64,000 nucleotides of DNA from Alcaligenaceae bacterium SAGV5 (GCA_009360345.1 SPDP01000001.1:1860001-1924000), one strand, 5' to 3'; counted from the first letter of the stretch, positions 42,119 to 50,570 are shown. Numbers and translations: made by a program. The notes: a model not told the origin generated them from the letters alone.

Positions 42119-43092
42119 TCGACGCGGGCCCCGGAATCCTTGACCAGCCTCGTCCATTTGGGGGTTTCCGACTTGATGAAATCGGCAAAGGCCTGGGTAG
42201 TGCCGGGCGCGGGCTCGACCCCCAACTCGCGGAACTGGGCCCGGATCTCCTTGCTGTCCAGCGCGTGCCTTATCTCCTGGTTGATGCGCTCGACGATGGC
42301 GGGAGGCGTGCCGGCCGGGACGACGATGCCGTGCCACGTCTCGGCCACGAAACCGTCGAAACCCGCCTCGATCATGGTCGGCACATCCGGAAACTCTTGC
42401 ATGCGCTTTGCGCTCGTCACCGCCAGGGGGCGCAGGCGGCCCTGGTTGATGTATGGCACCACCGAAGCGGCCGTGGCGAACATCAGCTGCACCTGGCCGG
42501 CGATCATGTCGGTCAGGGCCGGCTGGGCGCCCTTGTACGGAACGTGCTCGATCTTCAGGTCGGCCGAAGTCACCAGCCATTGCCCCACCAGGTGCGCGGC
42601 GGCTCCGGCGCCCGACGACGCATAGTTCAGTTCGCCGGGCTTGGACCGTGCGAGCGCGACCAGCTCGCGCACCGACCTGGCCGGAACGTTGCTGTTGACC
42701 ACGAGAATGCTGGGCTGGACTCCCACCAGCCCCGCCGCGGCGAAATCCTTCTCGGGGTCGAAGGGAAGATTGGCGTAAAGCGCGGCGTTGGTGGAAAGAA
42801 TCGAGTTGTTGCCGAACAGCCAGGTATAGCCATCGGCGGGGCTGCCGGCCACGGCCGCCGCGGCAATGTTGCCACCGGCGCCGGGCCGGCTGTTGATGAC
42901 GATGGGCTGCCCCAGGCGCTCGCTCATCTGCTTGGCCATGGCTCGCGCCAGGATGTCGCTGGGCCCGCCGGGGGTAAAGCCCACGACCAGGCTGATGGGC
43001 TTGCTGGGCCAGGCGGTCGCGGATTGGGCGAGGCACTGTGCCGCGGGAAGGGCCACGAACAGCGTCAGCGCCGCATATCGCTTCAATAGCAT
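42115..43092 (-). CDS. Bug/TctC-family receptor
   Basis: A 325-residue receptor with signal peptide MLLKRYAALTLFVALPAAQC and cleavage near LAQS. Loops are LVVGFTPGGPSDILARAMAK, INSRPGAGGNIAAAAVAGS and IEHVPYKGAQPALTDMIAGQ. The first loop has GFTPGGPSD, a common Bug variant, so ligand binding should be normal. It is the first structural gene downstream of the LysR gene at 43206, after a 113-bp gap that contains a perfect palindrome, and is coupled by ATGA to the amidohydrolase gene. Confidence 0.88.
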   Translation of the reverse strand: MLLKRYAALTLFVALPAAQCLAQSATAWPSKPISLVVGFTPGGPSDILARAMAKQMSERLGQPIVINSRPGAGGNIAAAAVAGSPADGYTWLFGNNSILSTNAALYANLPFDPEKDFAAAGLVGVQPSILVVNSNVPARSVRELVALARSKPGELNYASSGAGAAAHLVGQWLVTSADLKIEHVPYKGAQPALTDMIAGQVQLMFATAASVVPYINQGRLRPLAVTSAKRMQEFPDVPTMIEAGFDGFVAETWHGIVVPAGTPPAIVERINQEIRHALDSKEIRAQFRELGVEPAPGTTQAFADFIKSETPKWTRLVKDSGARVE

Positions 43093-43175
43093 TGGGAGTC
43101 TCCTCGCGCCGGTTTTTTAGGAATGGGGACGCGAATCTATGGTGGCCCAAGCCCGGGACGCGAGCAACGCGCAGC

Positions 43176-43194
43176 GGTGAACACACTGTTCACC
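43176..43194. promoter_or_regulatory. Perfect palindrome upstream of the Bug-amidohydrolase-LVIVD operon
   Basis: Arms ggtgaaca (43176-43183) and tgttcacc (43187-43194) with a 3-base centre, 84 bp before the Bug ATG (minus strand) and 12 bp after the LysR stop. The exact symmetry suggests a dimeric regulator. It does not follow the T-N11-A rule well, so a non-LysR factor is possible. Confidence 0.55.
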
Positions 43195-43205
43195 AGGAGA
43201 ACCGA

Positions 43206-44126
43206 TCAGACGAAGCTCAAGCCCTTGTCCCAATAGGGCGAATCTCCGAATTCGGCGCACAGGAAGTTGACGAAGGTCTGCACGCACTGGGGCTGGGTGG
43301 GATTGGGAAGATAGGCGGCATAGAGCACGAGCGGCGCCAGGCTGTAGCCGGAAAGCAGACGGACCAGCTTGCCCGAGCGCACGTATTCGGCGGCCACCAT
43401 CGACGGCATGGCGCCGATGCCCAGGCTCTGCAATGTGGCGACCAGCACGCCGTCGGCATTGTTCGCCTTGAAATTGCCTTGCACCCGGACCGCATGCCGG
43501 GCGCCGTCCTGGTCGTGGAAAACCCATTCATTGCGGGGGTTGGCGGTGCGGACCAGGCAATTGTGGCTGGCCAGGTCATCGGGCCGCAGCGGCGCGGCGT
43601 GGCGCGCCAGATACGACGGGCTGGCGCAGACGATCTGCCGCAGCGGCGCAAGCTTGCGTGCCACCAGCGACATCAGCCGCGGCTCCTCGGCCTGGCGCAC
43701 GATGACATCGGCATCGCCCGATATCAGGTCGGCGAATTTCTCGCTCAATTCGAGCTCCACCGAGATGTCCGGATGATTGGCCAGGAATCGGCTGATGGCC
43801 GGCACCAGGTGCAGGCGCCCGAACGCAATCGAGGCGCTGACCTTGATCAGCCCTCCCGGCGTGCTGCGAAAGTGTTCGAGTTCGTGCCGCGCCAGGTCCG
43901 CATGCGATACCAGTTGCTGGCAGCGCTCGTAGAAAACCGCCCCGGCCGGCGTCAGCCCCAATTTCCGGGTGGTGCGGTTCAGCAGCTTGACGCCCAGCGT
44001 GTGCTCAAGGGCGGCCACACGCTTGCTGACCAGCGCCTTGGAGACGTCGAGCCGTTCAGCCGCCCGGGAAAAACTCCCCGCTTCGACGATGGCAGCGAAT
44101 GTGACGAATTCGTTGAGATCGAGCAT
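43206..44126 (-). CDS. LysR-family regulator (PecT/DsdC-like group)
   Basis: A 306-residue LysR protein: MLDLNEFVTFAAIVEAGSFS, AERLDVSKALVSKRVAALEH, LNRTTRKLGLTPAGAVFYER. The second helix, with VSKALVSKRVAALE, is typical of the large AaeR/DmlR group. It lies on the same strand as, and upstream of, the Bug-amidohydrolase-LVIVD genes rather than divergent from them, unlike most other LysR genes here. It could still be the local regulator. Confidence 0.87.
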   Translation of the reverse strand: MLDLNEFVTFAAIVEAGSFSRAAERLDVSKALVSKRVAALEHTLGVKLLNRTTRKLGLTPAGAVFYERCQQLVSHADLARHELEHFRSTPGGLIKVSASIAFGRLHLVPAISRFLANHPDISVELELSEKFADLISGDADVIVRQAEEPRLMSLVARKLAPLRQIVCASPSYLARHAAPLRPDDLASHNCLVRTANPRNEWVFHDQDGARHAVRVQGNFKANNADGVLVATLQSLGIGAMPSMVAAEYVRSGKLVRLLSGYSLAPLVLYAAYLPNPTQPQCVQTFVNFLCAEFGDSPYWDKGLSFV

Positions 44127-44146
44127 GGCCGGCGAAGTGCTGGGTG

Positions 44147-44962
44147 CTAGGGCTTGCGGAATTTCAACAGGAACCCGTCGGCCTCCCCGATCGCGGCGTA
44201 GCGTTCGCGGTCCTTGTCGCCCAGCCGGAAGGTCGGGGGCAGCGTCCAGACGCCCGCCGGATGATCCTTGGTATCACGGGGATTGGCCAGCGCCTCCGAA
44301 CTGCCGGCGAAGACGAAGCCCGCCTGCTGCGCGAGCCGTATCGCATAGTCCTGCCGCACGTAGCCGTCGGCCGCGCGCGGATCCTGGGGTTTGTCGGTCC
44401 GGCCCCGGTGGGCCTCGATGCCCAGGATGCCGCCCGGCTTGAGGGCCCGGTAGAAGGCGGCCATCACGTCCTCGGCATAGCCGTCGTTCATCCAGTTGTG
44501 CAGGTTGCGGAAAGTCAGCACGATATCGGCGCTTCCCGGCGGGGCGATGTCGTAGCGGCCCTTGCCGAAAGCCGTCACCCGGACCCGGTCGTACCGGGCG
44601 GGATCGGCATCCAGCTTGGCGCGGAAATTCCGGTAGTACTCCTGGTAGTAGGCGCGGCCCCCGCCGTCCTGGGGATACTGGGCCGCGTAGTAGGTCCCGC
44701 GCGGCTTCAGGTACGGCGCGAGAATCTCGGTCCAATAGCCGGCCCCGGGCGAGATCTCGACCACGGCGGCGTCCGACCGCAGCTCGAAGAAATGCAGCAC
44801 CTCGTAAGGCTTGCGGGCGGAATCGCGGGCGGCGAACGCCGGCGTGCGCGCCGGGCTGGCGATGGCCTGCTTCAGCGCCGCGTCTTCCCCCACGGGCGCG
44901 ACGGCGCATCCGGCGCCGGCCAGCGACACTCCAACGACCGCGACAAGGGCTTTGAATGACAT
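44147..44962 (-). CDS. Exported SAM-dependent methyltransferase-like protein
   Basis: A 271-residue protein with an N-terminal signal sequence (MSFKALVAVVGVSLAGAGCA) and a predicted SAM-methyltransferase fold: VVEISPGAGYWTEILAPYLK as motif I and DIVLTFRNLHNWMNDGYAED as motif IV. The domain resembles the COG4798 group of predicted methyltransferases often found exported. The cysteine after LAGAG does not make a proper lipobox. A signal peptide on a SAM-dependent enzyme is odd, because SAM is cytoplasmic. Its start faces the Hsp70 gene divergently across about 209 bp. Confidence 0.78.
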   Translation of the reverse strand: MSFKALVAVVGVSLAGAGCAVAPVGEDAALKQAIASPARTPAFAARDSARKPYEVLHFFELRSDAAVVEISPGAGYWTEILAPYLKPRGTYYAAQYPQDGGGRAYYQEYYRNFRAKLDADPARYDRVRVTAFGKGRYDIAPPGSADIVLTFRNLHNWMNDGYAEDVMAAFYRALKPGGILGIEAHRGRTDKPQDPRAADGYVRQDYAIRLAQQAGFVFAGSSEALANPRDTKDHPAGVWTLPPTFRLGDKDRERYAAIGEADGFLLKFRKP

Positions 44963-45171
44963 GCGAAAGACTCCTGTGGACGAGGACCATGCACCGGAGG
45001 GAGCACAATCCGTGGCTGCGCATACAATGGCGTCGTTCCACGTTTTAACACCGGCCCGCCCAGGCGGGCCATGCCAAGCCCGCATATCGATCTGCATTTT
45101 CCACCGCGGGCCCACCCCGCGGCCGAAAGGCAGTCCCCACCGGGGCCGCGGCGCCTTTTTCCTTTCCCCTC

Positions 45172-46425
45172 ATGATCTCAAACGCATGCGGCGTCGATTT
45201 CGGGACGTCCAACTCCACCGTCGGCTGGCACCGGCCCTCCGCCCCCTCCCTGCTGCCGCTGGAAGACGGCCAGCCCACCTTTCCCTCCGCGGTCTTCTTC
45301 CACGCCGAGGATATCGACACCAGTTTCGGGCGCGCGGCGGTCCGCGACTACCTGGAAGGCTATGACGGCCGGCTGATGCGGGCCCTGAAGAGCCTGCTGG
45401 GCACCCCGCTCATGGAGGGCCATACCGAGGTCCAGGGCCGGGCACTGCCGTTCCGCCTGCTGCTCGCCCGCTTCATCGGGGAACTCAAGCGGCGCGCCGA
45501 GCGCGCGGCCGGCAGGACCTTCGACCAGGCCGTGTTCGGCCGTCCCGTCTTCTTCGTCGACGACGATCCGCGGGCGGACGCGAAGGCCCAGGAAACCCTG
45601 GCCGACATCGCCCGCGAGGTGGGCTTTCGCCATGTCGAATTCCAGTACGAACCCATGGCGGCCGCATTCGACTACGAGTCGCAGATCACGGGCGAGGAAC
45701 TGGTGCTGGTGGTGGATATCGGGGGCGGCACGTCGGACTTCACGCTGATACGCCTGAACCCCGCGCGCGCGGCCGATGCCGACCGGCGCGCGGACATCCT
45801 CGCCAATGGCGGGGTCCACATCGGCGGCACCGACTTCGACAAGTACCTGAGCCTGCGCACCGTCATGCCGCTGCTGGGATTGGGCAGCCGCCTGGCCAGC
45901 GGCAAGGAGATGCCTTCGACGCCCTACTTCAACCTGGCTTCCTGGCACACCATCAACCAGGTCTATGCCCGCAAGTCGGCCACCATGCTGGCCGAGCTGT
46001 TCCACGAATCGGCCGAGAAGGACAAGCTCGCCCGGCTGCTGGAACTGGTCAAGGAGCGCGCGGGCCACTGGGTGGCCTTCCAGGTCGAGGAAGCGAAGAT
46101 CGCGCTGGCCGCCGAGCCCGAGGCCCGGATGGACCTGGGCCGCGTCGAGCCCGGACTGGTCCAGGTGGCGACGCGCGCCGACCTGGATGCCGCCATCGAA
46201 CACCTGGTGGACCGGATCGGCGGGACGATCGCGGGGCTGCTGGACACCGCCGGCGTTGCCGCGCGGGCGGTCGATACGGTGTTCTTCACGGGGGGATCGA
46301 GCAGCGTGCCGCTGCTGCGCAACCGGGTCGCCGCCCTGCTGCCCGCGGCGCGCGCGGTCCAGGGAGACACGTTCGGCAGCATCGGAACGGGCCTGGCCCT
46401 GGACGCCGCGCGGCGCCTGGGGTGA
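45172..46425 (+). CDS. yegD: Hsp70-family chaperone, YegD type
   Basis: A 417-residue actin-fold ATPase of the Hsp70 superfamily. Phosphate 1 is CGVDFGTSNSTVGW, phosphate 2 VVDIGGGTSDFTLIRLN and the adenosine motif VDTVFFTGGSSSVPLLRNRV. There is no C-terminal substrate-binding domain, as in E. coli YegD (about 450 residues). The function of YegD proteins is poorly known; they are treated as putative molecular chaperones. It starts at 45172 and stands alone, convergent with the META/DUF4377 gene. Confidence 0.85.
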   Translation: MISNACGVDFGTSNSTVGWHRPSAPSLLPLEDGQPTFPSAVFFHAEDIDTSFGRAAVRDYLEGYDGRLMRALKSLLGTPLMEGHTEVQGRALPFRLLLARFIGELKRRAERAAGRTFDQAVFGRPVFFVDDDPRADAKAQETLADIAREVGFRHVEFQYEPMAAAFDYESQITGEELVLVVDIGGGTSDFTLIRLNPARAADADRRADILANGGVHIGGTDFDKYLSLRTVMPLLGLGSRLASGKEMPSTPYFNLASWHTINQVYARKSATMLAELFHESAEKDKLARLLELVKERAGHWVAFQVEEAKIALAAEPEARMDLGRVEPGLVQVATRADLDAAIEHLVDRIGGTIAGLLDTAGVAARAVDTVFFTGGSSSVPLLRNRVAALLPAARAVQGDTFGSIGTGLALDAARRLG

Positions 46426-46440
46426 AGCGCCGGCCGGGGC

Positions 46441-47259
46441 TCAGCGCCCCGGCACCTGCTCGCTCTCGACGGTCATGTCGAGCACGTAGGCATGGCGCGA
46501 CGCGTCGGCCGGCGGGTTGGCGACGGTATAGCGCTTGACCCGCAGCACGTTGCGCACGCCCGCCGTGTGGGTGTAGCCCTGGATATTGCCGTAGAAGGCC
46601 TCCCAGTCGCCATAGCCCTGCTTGATGCCGGCGGCGTCGTAGCTGACCGTGCGCACACGCATGCACTTCATGTTCGGGATCAGGGGATGGCTGCACGGCA
46701 CCAGGTCGGGGGCCACCTCCAGGAACATGGTCTCGCCCGCCGAGCCGTAGCGCGTCTGGTCGGTGGGCGTGCCAGCCAGCCGCCACTGGCTGCCGTCGGC
46801 AAAGGTCAGCTTCAGGGCGGGCGACGTCCCCGCTTCCGGCCGGGCGGCACCGTCCAGGATCTCCCAGCCCGACACCGTCGGCAGCCGTTCGGCCACGTCC
46901 CGCTCGTATCTCATCAGTGCCTGATCGGCGCACATGCGCAGCGTGCCGACCATCTGCGTAATGGACATCCGCTCCCCGTCGACACGGTAGCCGCCGCCCA
47001 GCATGTTGCACAGGCCGGCCACGGACACGCGCTCGCCGGCAAAGGTCAGTTGCAGCGCCTGGCCGCCATGGGTGTTCACGGCATCGGGCTGGGGAGCGCC
47101 CGTTGCATTCAGCGCCTGTTGCAGGCGCCAGTGATAGGCCGTCAGGATCGAGGCATCCGCCTTGGCGCCGGGACCGCCCGCCGCGCCGCCCTGCTGGGCG
47201 CAGGCCGCCAGCCCCTGCACCACGGCCGCCGCGATCAGGATTTTCCAGTTCAATTTCAT
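46441..47259 (-). CDS. META and DUF4377 domain lipoprotein
   Basis: A 272-residue exported lipoprotein. The signal peptide ends VVQGLAACAQ, a proper lipobox (LAAC). Residues about 50-155 form a META-like domain (heat-shock HslJ fold) with LCNMLGGGYRVDGERM, and residues about 190-272 a DUF4377 domain with VPCSHPLIPNMKCMRVRTV and QGYTHTAGVRNVLRVKRYTV. It starts at ATG 47259 behind aaggagaat. The META-DUF4377 pair is known from periplasmic proteins of Bordetella-type genomes. The four Cys residues could pair. Confidence 0.85.
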   Translation of the reverse strand: MKLNWKILIAAAVVQGLAACAQQGGAAGGPGAKADASILTAYHWRLQQALNATGAPQPDAVNTHGGQALQLTFAGERVSVAGLCNMLGGGYRVDGERMSITQMVGTLRMCADQALMRYERDVAERLPTVSGWEILDGAARPEAGTSPALKLTFADGSQWRLAGTPTDQTRYGSAGETMFLEVAPDLVPCSHPLIPNMKCMRVRTVSYDAAGIKQGYGDWEAFYGNIQGYTHTAGVRNVLRVKRYTVANPPADASRHAYVLDMTVESEQVPGR

Positions 47260-47450
47260 GGATATTCTCCTTCTTCTTGGGGCCATCAAGCGTAGCACCC
47301 CTCCGCGCCGTCACGAACGGCCGCGGTCCGGGGAGTGCTACAACTGCAATAATCGCCGCGCGCCCGCAACAAGTGCTGACAAAGAGGCGATGCCGGCGGC
47401 CCCCCGCACGCCTCTAACGCCTACGCATCCCCTCCTGCTGGATCCTGGAC

Positions 47451-47909
47451 ATGGCTCCTTCGCACTACTTCCTGGCCATCGGCCTGACCGTGGCCTTCTC
47501 CATCGGCACCGTCGCCCTGCACTACGAAGCCCTGCGCTTCATCTCCTCCATCCATCCGCGGCGATGGAGCGGACGGGCGAACATAGGCGTACTGATCTGC
47601 GCCATCATCGCCGCCCATTGCCTGGAAGGGCTGCTTTTCGGAGCCGGCTACTGGATAGGCGCCGAATGGCTGGGACTGGGACACCTGACCGGCGCGGCCG
47701 GCGCCGGTCCGCTGGCCTACATCTATTTCGGGCTGGAAACCTTCACCACCCAGAGCCTGGGCGACATCTTTCCCACCGGGCCATTGCGCCTGCTGGCTTC
47801 GGTGGAACCCCTGGTCGGCCTGATCCTGATCGGCTGGTCCACCTCGTTCACGTTCATTCTCATGCGGCGCAACTGGCGAGAGCGCCGGGACGGCGGCGAC
47901 GAGCGCTGA
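47451..47909 (+). CDS. Small ion-channel-like membrane protein
   Basis: A 152-residue membrane protein with about four hydrophobic segments: FLAIGLTVAFSIGTVALHYE, NIGVLICAIIAAHCLEGLLF, YIYFGLETFTTQSLGDIFPT and LLASVEPLVGLILIGWSTSF. The segment TTQSLGDIFPTG followed by a helix resembles the pore loop and inner helix of two-helix K+ channels (TTVGYGD), but the filter is degenerate. No cytoplasmic regulatory domain is present; the tail is RRNWRERRDGGDER. ATG 47451 is chosen, with gatcctggac as a weak ribosome site. Function is uncertain: a divergent ion channel or an unrelated membrane protein. Confidence 0.72.
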   Translation: MAPSHYFLAIGLTVAFSIGTVALHYEALRFISSIHPRRWSGRANIGVLICAIIAAHCLEGLLFGAGYWIGAEWLGLGHLTGAAGAGPLAYIYFGLETFTTQSLGDIFPTGPLRLLASVEPLVGLILIGWSTSFTFILMRRNWRERRDGGDER

Positions 47910-47942
47910 CCGCCCCCCCCCGCCGCGCCGGTTTCCGCCGCG

Positions 47943-48863
47943 TCAGACCCCCAGCCTGGAACGCAGCTCCTGGCGATAGGGACGCGATACCGACCACGGC
48001 TGGCCCAGTCCGCGCAGTTGGACGGTCCACGGCCTGGAAGCGCCCCGCTCCAGCACCTTCACGTGCCCCAGGTTGATCAGCGCCGTGCGGTGGATACGCA
48101 TGAAACTCTCCAGGGGCAGCAGCGCCGCCCAGGCGGACAGGGGCCGCATGTCCTTGACCGAATCGCCGCCCGCCAGCCAGATCAGGGAATAATCCCGCGC
48201 CGAACGGACGCCCAGGATGTCCGCCGGGGCCAACCCCCGCGTCCCGTGCCCCTGCCGCAGGTAAAGCAAGGGCTCGTAGAACTGCGCCTGCGCCCGACCG
48301 CACCCGGCATCCGTGCCGCCATAGCGGGCCTGCGCGATCAGGTCCGCGCACAAGAACAGGCCCAGCGCCTGCGCCGGCTGCCAGCGCACGGGCTCACGCG
48401 TCGCGTCGAAACCTATGCACGCGCGCAGGCGCCCTTCATGGAACACGGGCACGCAGAGCACGCTGCGGTCCTGCTGGCGCTGCATCTCCGCCCGCAAGGA
48501 CCTTGCCGCCCGCGGCAGCCGCCCCACGTCGTGGATCATGACCGCGCGCTGCAGACTCAGCGCGCGATGCAACCACGCGATCATGGTGACCGGCGCATCC
48601 TGCAGATCGCTCACATGCGACGAGATGGCGGACCGGCACCATTCATGGGTGTTGCGAAAGCGCAAGGCGCGGGCATCGTACTCGAACATCCATGCGCGAT
48701 CGACCTGGGCCATCGCGCCCAGCGCCTGCAACGCAAGAAAGATGGCCTCGTCCTGGGGCCGGCTCATCAGGGCCAGGGCAACCTGGTGGACCCAGGCCCC
48801 CGGCGCGGGGGCCGCCGCGCATTGATCGCGCCCCAGGCTTTCGAACGATGCCGCGGTATCCAT
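47943..48863 (-). CDS. GAF-LytTR transcriptional regulator
   Basis: A 306-residue protein. Residues about 30-185 are a GAF-like sensor (DEAIFLALQALGAMAQVDRAWMF, SVLCVPVFHEGRLRACIGFD), and residues about 215-305 are a LytTR DNA-binding domain with DILGVRSARDYSLIWLAGGD and SFMRIHRTALINLGHVKVLE. This is not a response regulator, because there is no REC domain, so the GAF part must take the signal. It starts at ATG 48863 and is 18 bp upstream of nothing else on its strand except the serine hydrolase gene. Confidence 0.85.
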   Translation of the reverse strand: MDTAASFESLGRDQCAAAPAPGAWVHQVALALMSRPQDEAIFLALQALGAMAQVDRAWMFEYDARALRFRNTHEWCRSAISSHVSDLQDAPVTMIAWLHRALSLQRAVMIHDVGRLPRAARSLRAEMQRQQDRSVLCVPVFHEGRLRACIGFDATREPVRWQPAQALGLFLCADLIAQARYGGTDAGCGRAQAQFYEPLLYLRQGHGTRGLAPADILGVRSARDYSLIWLAGGDSVKDMRPLSAWAALLPLESFMRIHRTALINLGHVKVLERGASRPWTVQLRGLGQPWSVSRPYRQELRSRLGV

Positions 48864-48881
48864 ATCCTGCCTCTTCCCGCC

Positions 48882-49913
48882 CTATTTGCGAATGGCGTCC
48901 ACGCAAGCCTGCAGCACCGGGCGGACGGCCTTCACGAACGCCTGGAAAGGCGCGCCGGTACTGCTTTCCGGGCCCCGCCAGTTGTAGGTGAAGCAGAACG
49001 TGACCGGCACCCGGTCCACGATCATCTGGCCTGGAAAGCTGATGGTATGGAAATCGAGCCAGTCGATGCTGCCACCCTTGCCATAAGCGATGATGTCCGC
49101 CGGCACCACCAGGGAAATGGCGTCGGCCATCGCCAGGATCCGCTTGAACTCCGTCATGGTCGCCGGTTGGGTGAAGAACTTCCCCGACAGCGACTGCCGG
49201 TACCACTCCACCAGTTCGGTCGCCGTGCTGAGCATCGACTGCTTGTCGTTGATCGCCTGCCGCGCATTCGGCAGGGAAGGCTTCGCCAGTTCCGCCATCA
49301 ATGCTTCCCAGCCCAGGTCCACGCCGTCCGGGGCCCCGGTCAGGTACGAGAACAGGCGGCGCGTGGAGTCCGGGATCCGGGTATGCGTCAGTCCGGCCCG
49401 CGCGATCAACTGCCGCACCCGGTCCGCCCCGACCGCGGCGTAGGCCATGTCGGTGGCGGTATTGTCGCTGTGGGCGATCATCGCCTCGAGAGCGTACTTG
49501 GCGGGCAGCGTACCGTCCAGGTTGACGAATACGGGACTGCCGGGAGAGCGGACCGCATCGCTGATGGTCTGCGGCATGTTCCCGGAGATACCGTTGTACG
49601 ACGTTTCCGCGTCGATCACGAACTGGCCAAGAATGAAGGTCTTGACCGCGCTACCGATGAACAGCTGCCGATCCGGGTTGTAGCTCGCGCTCCAGGGCGC
49701 ATTGGGAACGTCGGCGCGCACCAGGCAATGCGTGCCCTCGGGAGCCAGCGCGCCGAAGCCGGCCACCGCCTCGCGCACCGCGTCGCTGGCATTGCCGCCG
49801 GCAGCATTGGCGTCGCCGCCGCAGGCGGCAACCGCCTGCATCGCCAGCGCCGATGCGGTGAACTTGAAAAGCCGGCGGCGCTGCAGGCCGGCTGGGTCAA
49901 TGGGAAATCGCAT
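48882..49913 (-). CDS. Tat-type lipoprotein of the class A beta-lactamase/serine hydrolase family
   Basis: A 343-residue exported serine hydrolase. The N-terminus has RRRLFKF, a Tat signal, then a lipobox-like AVAAC, so it may be a Tat-exported lipoprotein. Active-site elements of class A beta-lactamase folds are GSAVKTF (Ser-x-x-Lys), AHSDNTA (SDN) and AYGKGGSID (KGG in place of KTG). No clear omega-loop Glu (ExxLN) is seen, so efficient beta-lactamase activity is doubtful; a D-Ala-type or esterase activity is possible. Start ATG 49913 is preferred. It stands downstream of the tRNA terminator and 18 bp before the GAF-LytTR gene. Confidence 0.78.
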   Translation of the reverse strand: MRFPIDPAGLQRRRLFKFTASALAMQAVAACGGDANAAGGNASDAVREAVAGFGALAPEGTHCLVRADVPNAPWSASYNPDRQLFIGSAVKTFILGQFVIDAETSYNGISGNMPQTISDAVRSPGSPVFVNLDGTLPAKYALEAMIAHSDNTATDMAYAAVGADRVRQLIARAGLTHTRIPDSTRRLFSYLTGAPDGVDLGWEALMAELAKPSLPNARQAINDKQSMLSTATELVEWYRQSLSGKFFTQPATMTEFKRILAMADAISLVVPADIIAYGKGGSIDWLDFHTISFPGQMIVDRVPVTFCFTYNWRGPESSTGAPFQAFVKAVRPVLQACVDAIRK

Positions 49914-50109
49914 GATCGATGACACTCCGCGGGATGACGGGCCCGGTGCCAGCACCGGCAAGAAAGGAAGCGGCCCGCCGGCAAGCACCATGCGGAATGC
50001 TCGTGTACGGCGTGGATGTTGAAAGTCGCTACGGGGATTGTCAATCGATCGCAGCCCAATCGACATTTTCAGCCGACGAATCGACATGCGAAGAGACGCG
50101 GGAAATGAA

Positions 50110-50142
50110 AAAGGGCTAGTGGCTGCTAGCGCACTAACCCTT
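50110..50142 (-). terminator. Terminator of tRNA cassette 1
   Basis: On the minus strand an 11-bp stem (aagggttagtg / cactagccctt, one G-U pair) with a 10-base loop is followed by ttttcattt. It lies 9 bp after the last base of tRNA-Asp copy 1. Confidence 0.8.
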
Positions 50143-50151
50143 GGAATTCCT

Positions 50152-50228
50152 TGGCGGAGCGGACGGGACTCGAACCCGCGACCCCCGGCGTGACAGGCCG
50201 GTATTCTAACCAACTGAACTACCGCTCC
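50152..50228 (-). tRNA. tRNA-Asp (GTC), copy 1
   Basis: A 77-base gene with encoded CCA. The 5' end is ggagcggtagttcagttggt, the anticodon loop reads CTGTCAC with anticodon GTC, and the T arm is GGTTCGAGTCC. It is identical to the copy at 51167-51243. Confidence 0.96.
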
Positions 50229-50265
50229 GCAGCGGCATTTTTTACTGCTGCCAACCCGTGGCGGT

Positions 50266-50341
50266 TGGCGTCCCCTAGGGGATTCGAACCCCTGTACTCA
50301 CCGTGAAAGGGTGATGTCCTAGGCCTCTAGACGAAGGGGAC
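50266..50341 (-). tRNA. tRNA-Glu (TTC), copy 1
   Basis: A 76-base gene with encoded CCA, 5' gtccccttcgtctagaggcc, anticodon loop CTTTCAC with TTC, and T arm GGTTCGAATCC. Its 3' CCA end is part of a 6-bp hairpin (50251-50268) in the spacer that follows. Confidence 0.95.
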
Positions 50342-50364
50342 CTGGAACTACAGCAACGACTTCG

Positions 50365-50440
<76 letters not shown>

Positions 50441-50500
50441 ACGGTCACTGCCATCCACCTGGGCGGATGCCCGCAGAAACGTTTTTCAAGCGGGACCTGG

Positions 50501-50530
50501 ATTATAGCCATATTTCTGCTTGCGAGTCCA
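50501..50530 (-). promoter_or_regulatory. Promoter of tRNA cassette 1
   Basis: On the minus strand a perfect TATAAT (50506-50501) lies 18 bp after TGGACT (50530-50525), about 60 bp before tRNA-Ala copy 1. A GC-rich stretch follows the -10 box, as at stringently controlled stable-RNA promoters. It lies between hicB and the tRNA, so cassette 1 has its own promoter. Confidence 0.6.
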
Positions 50531-50570
50531 CGCAGGGTGGCACTCGAACCCAAGCATCTCACCCGTGTTC

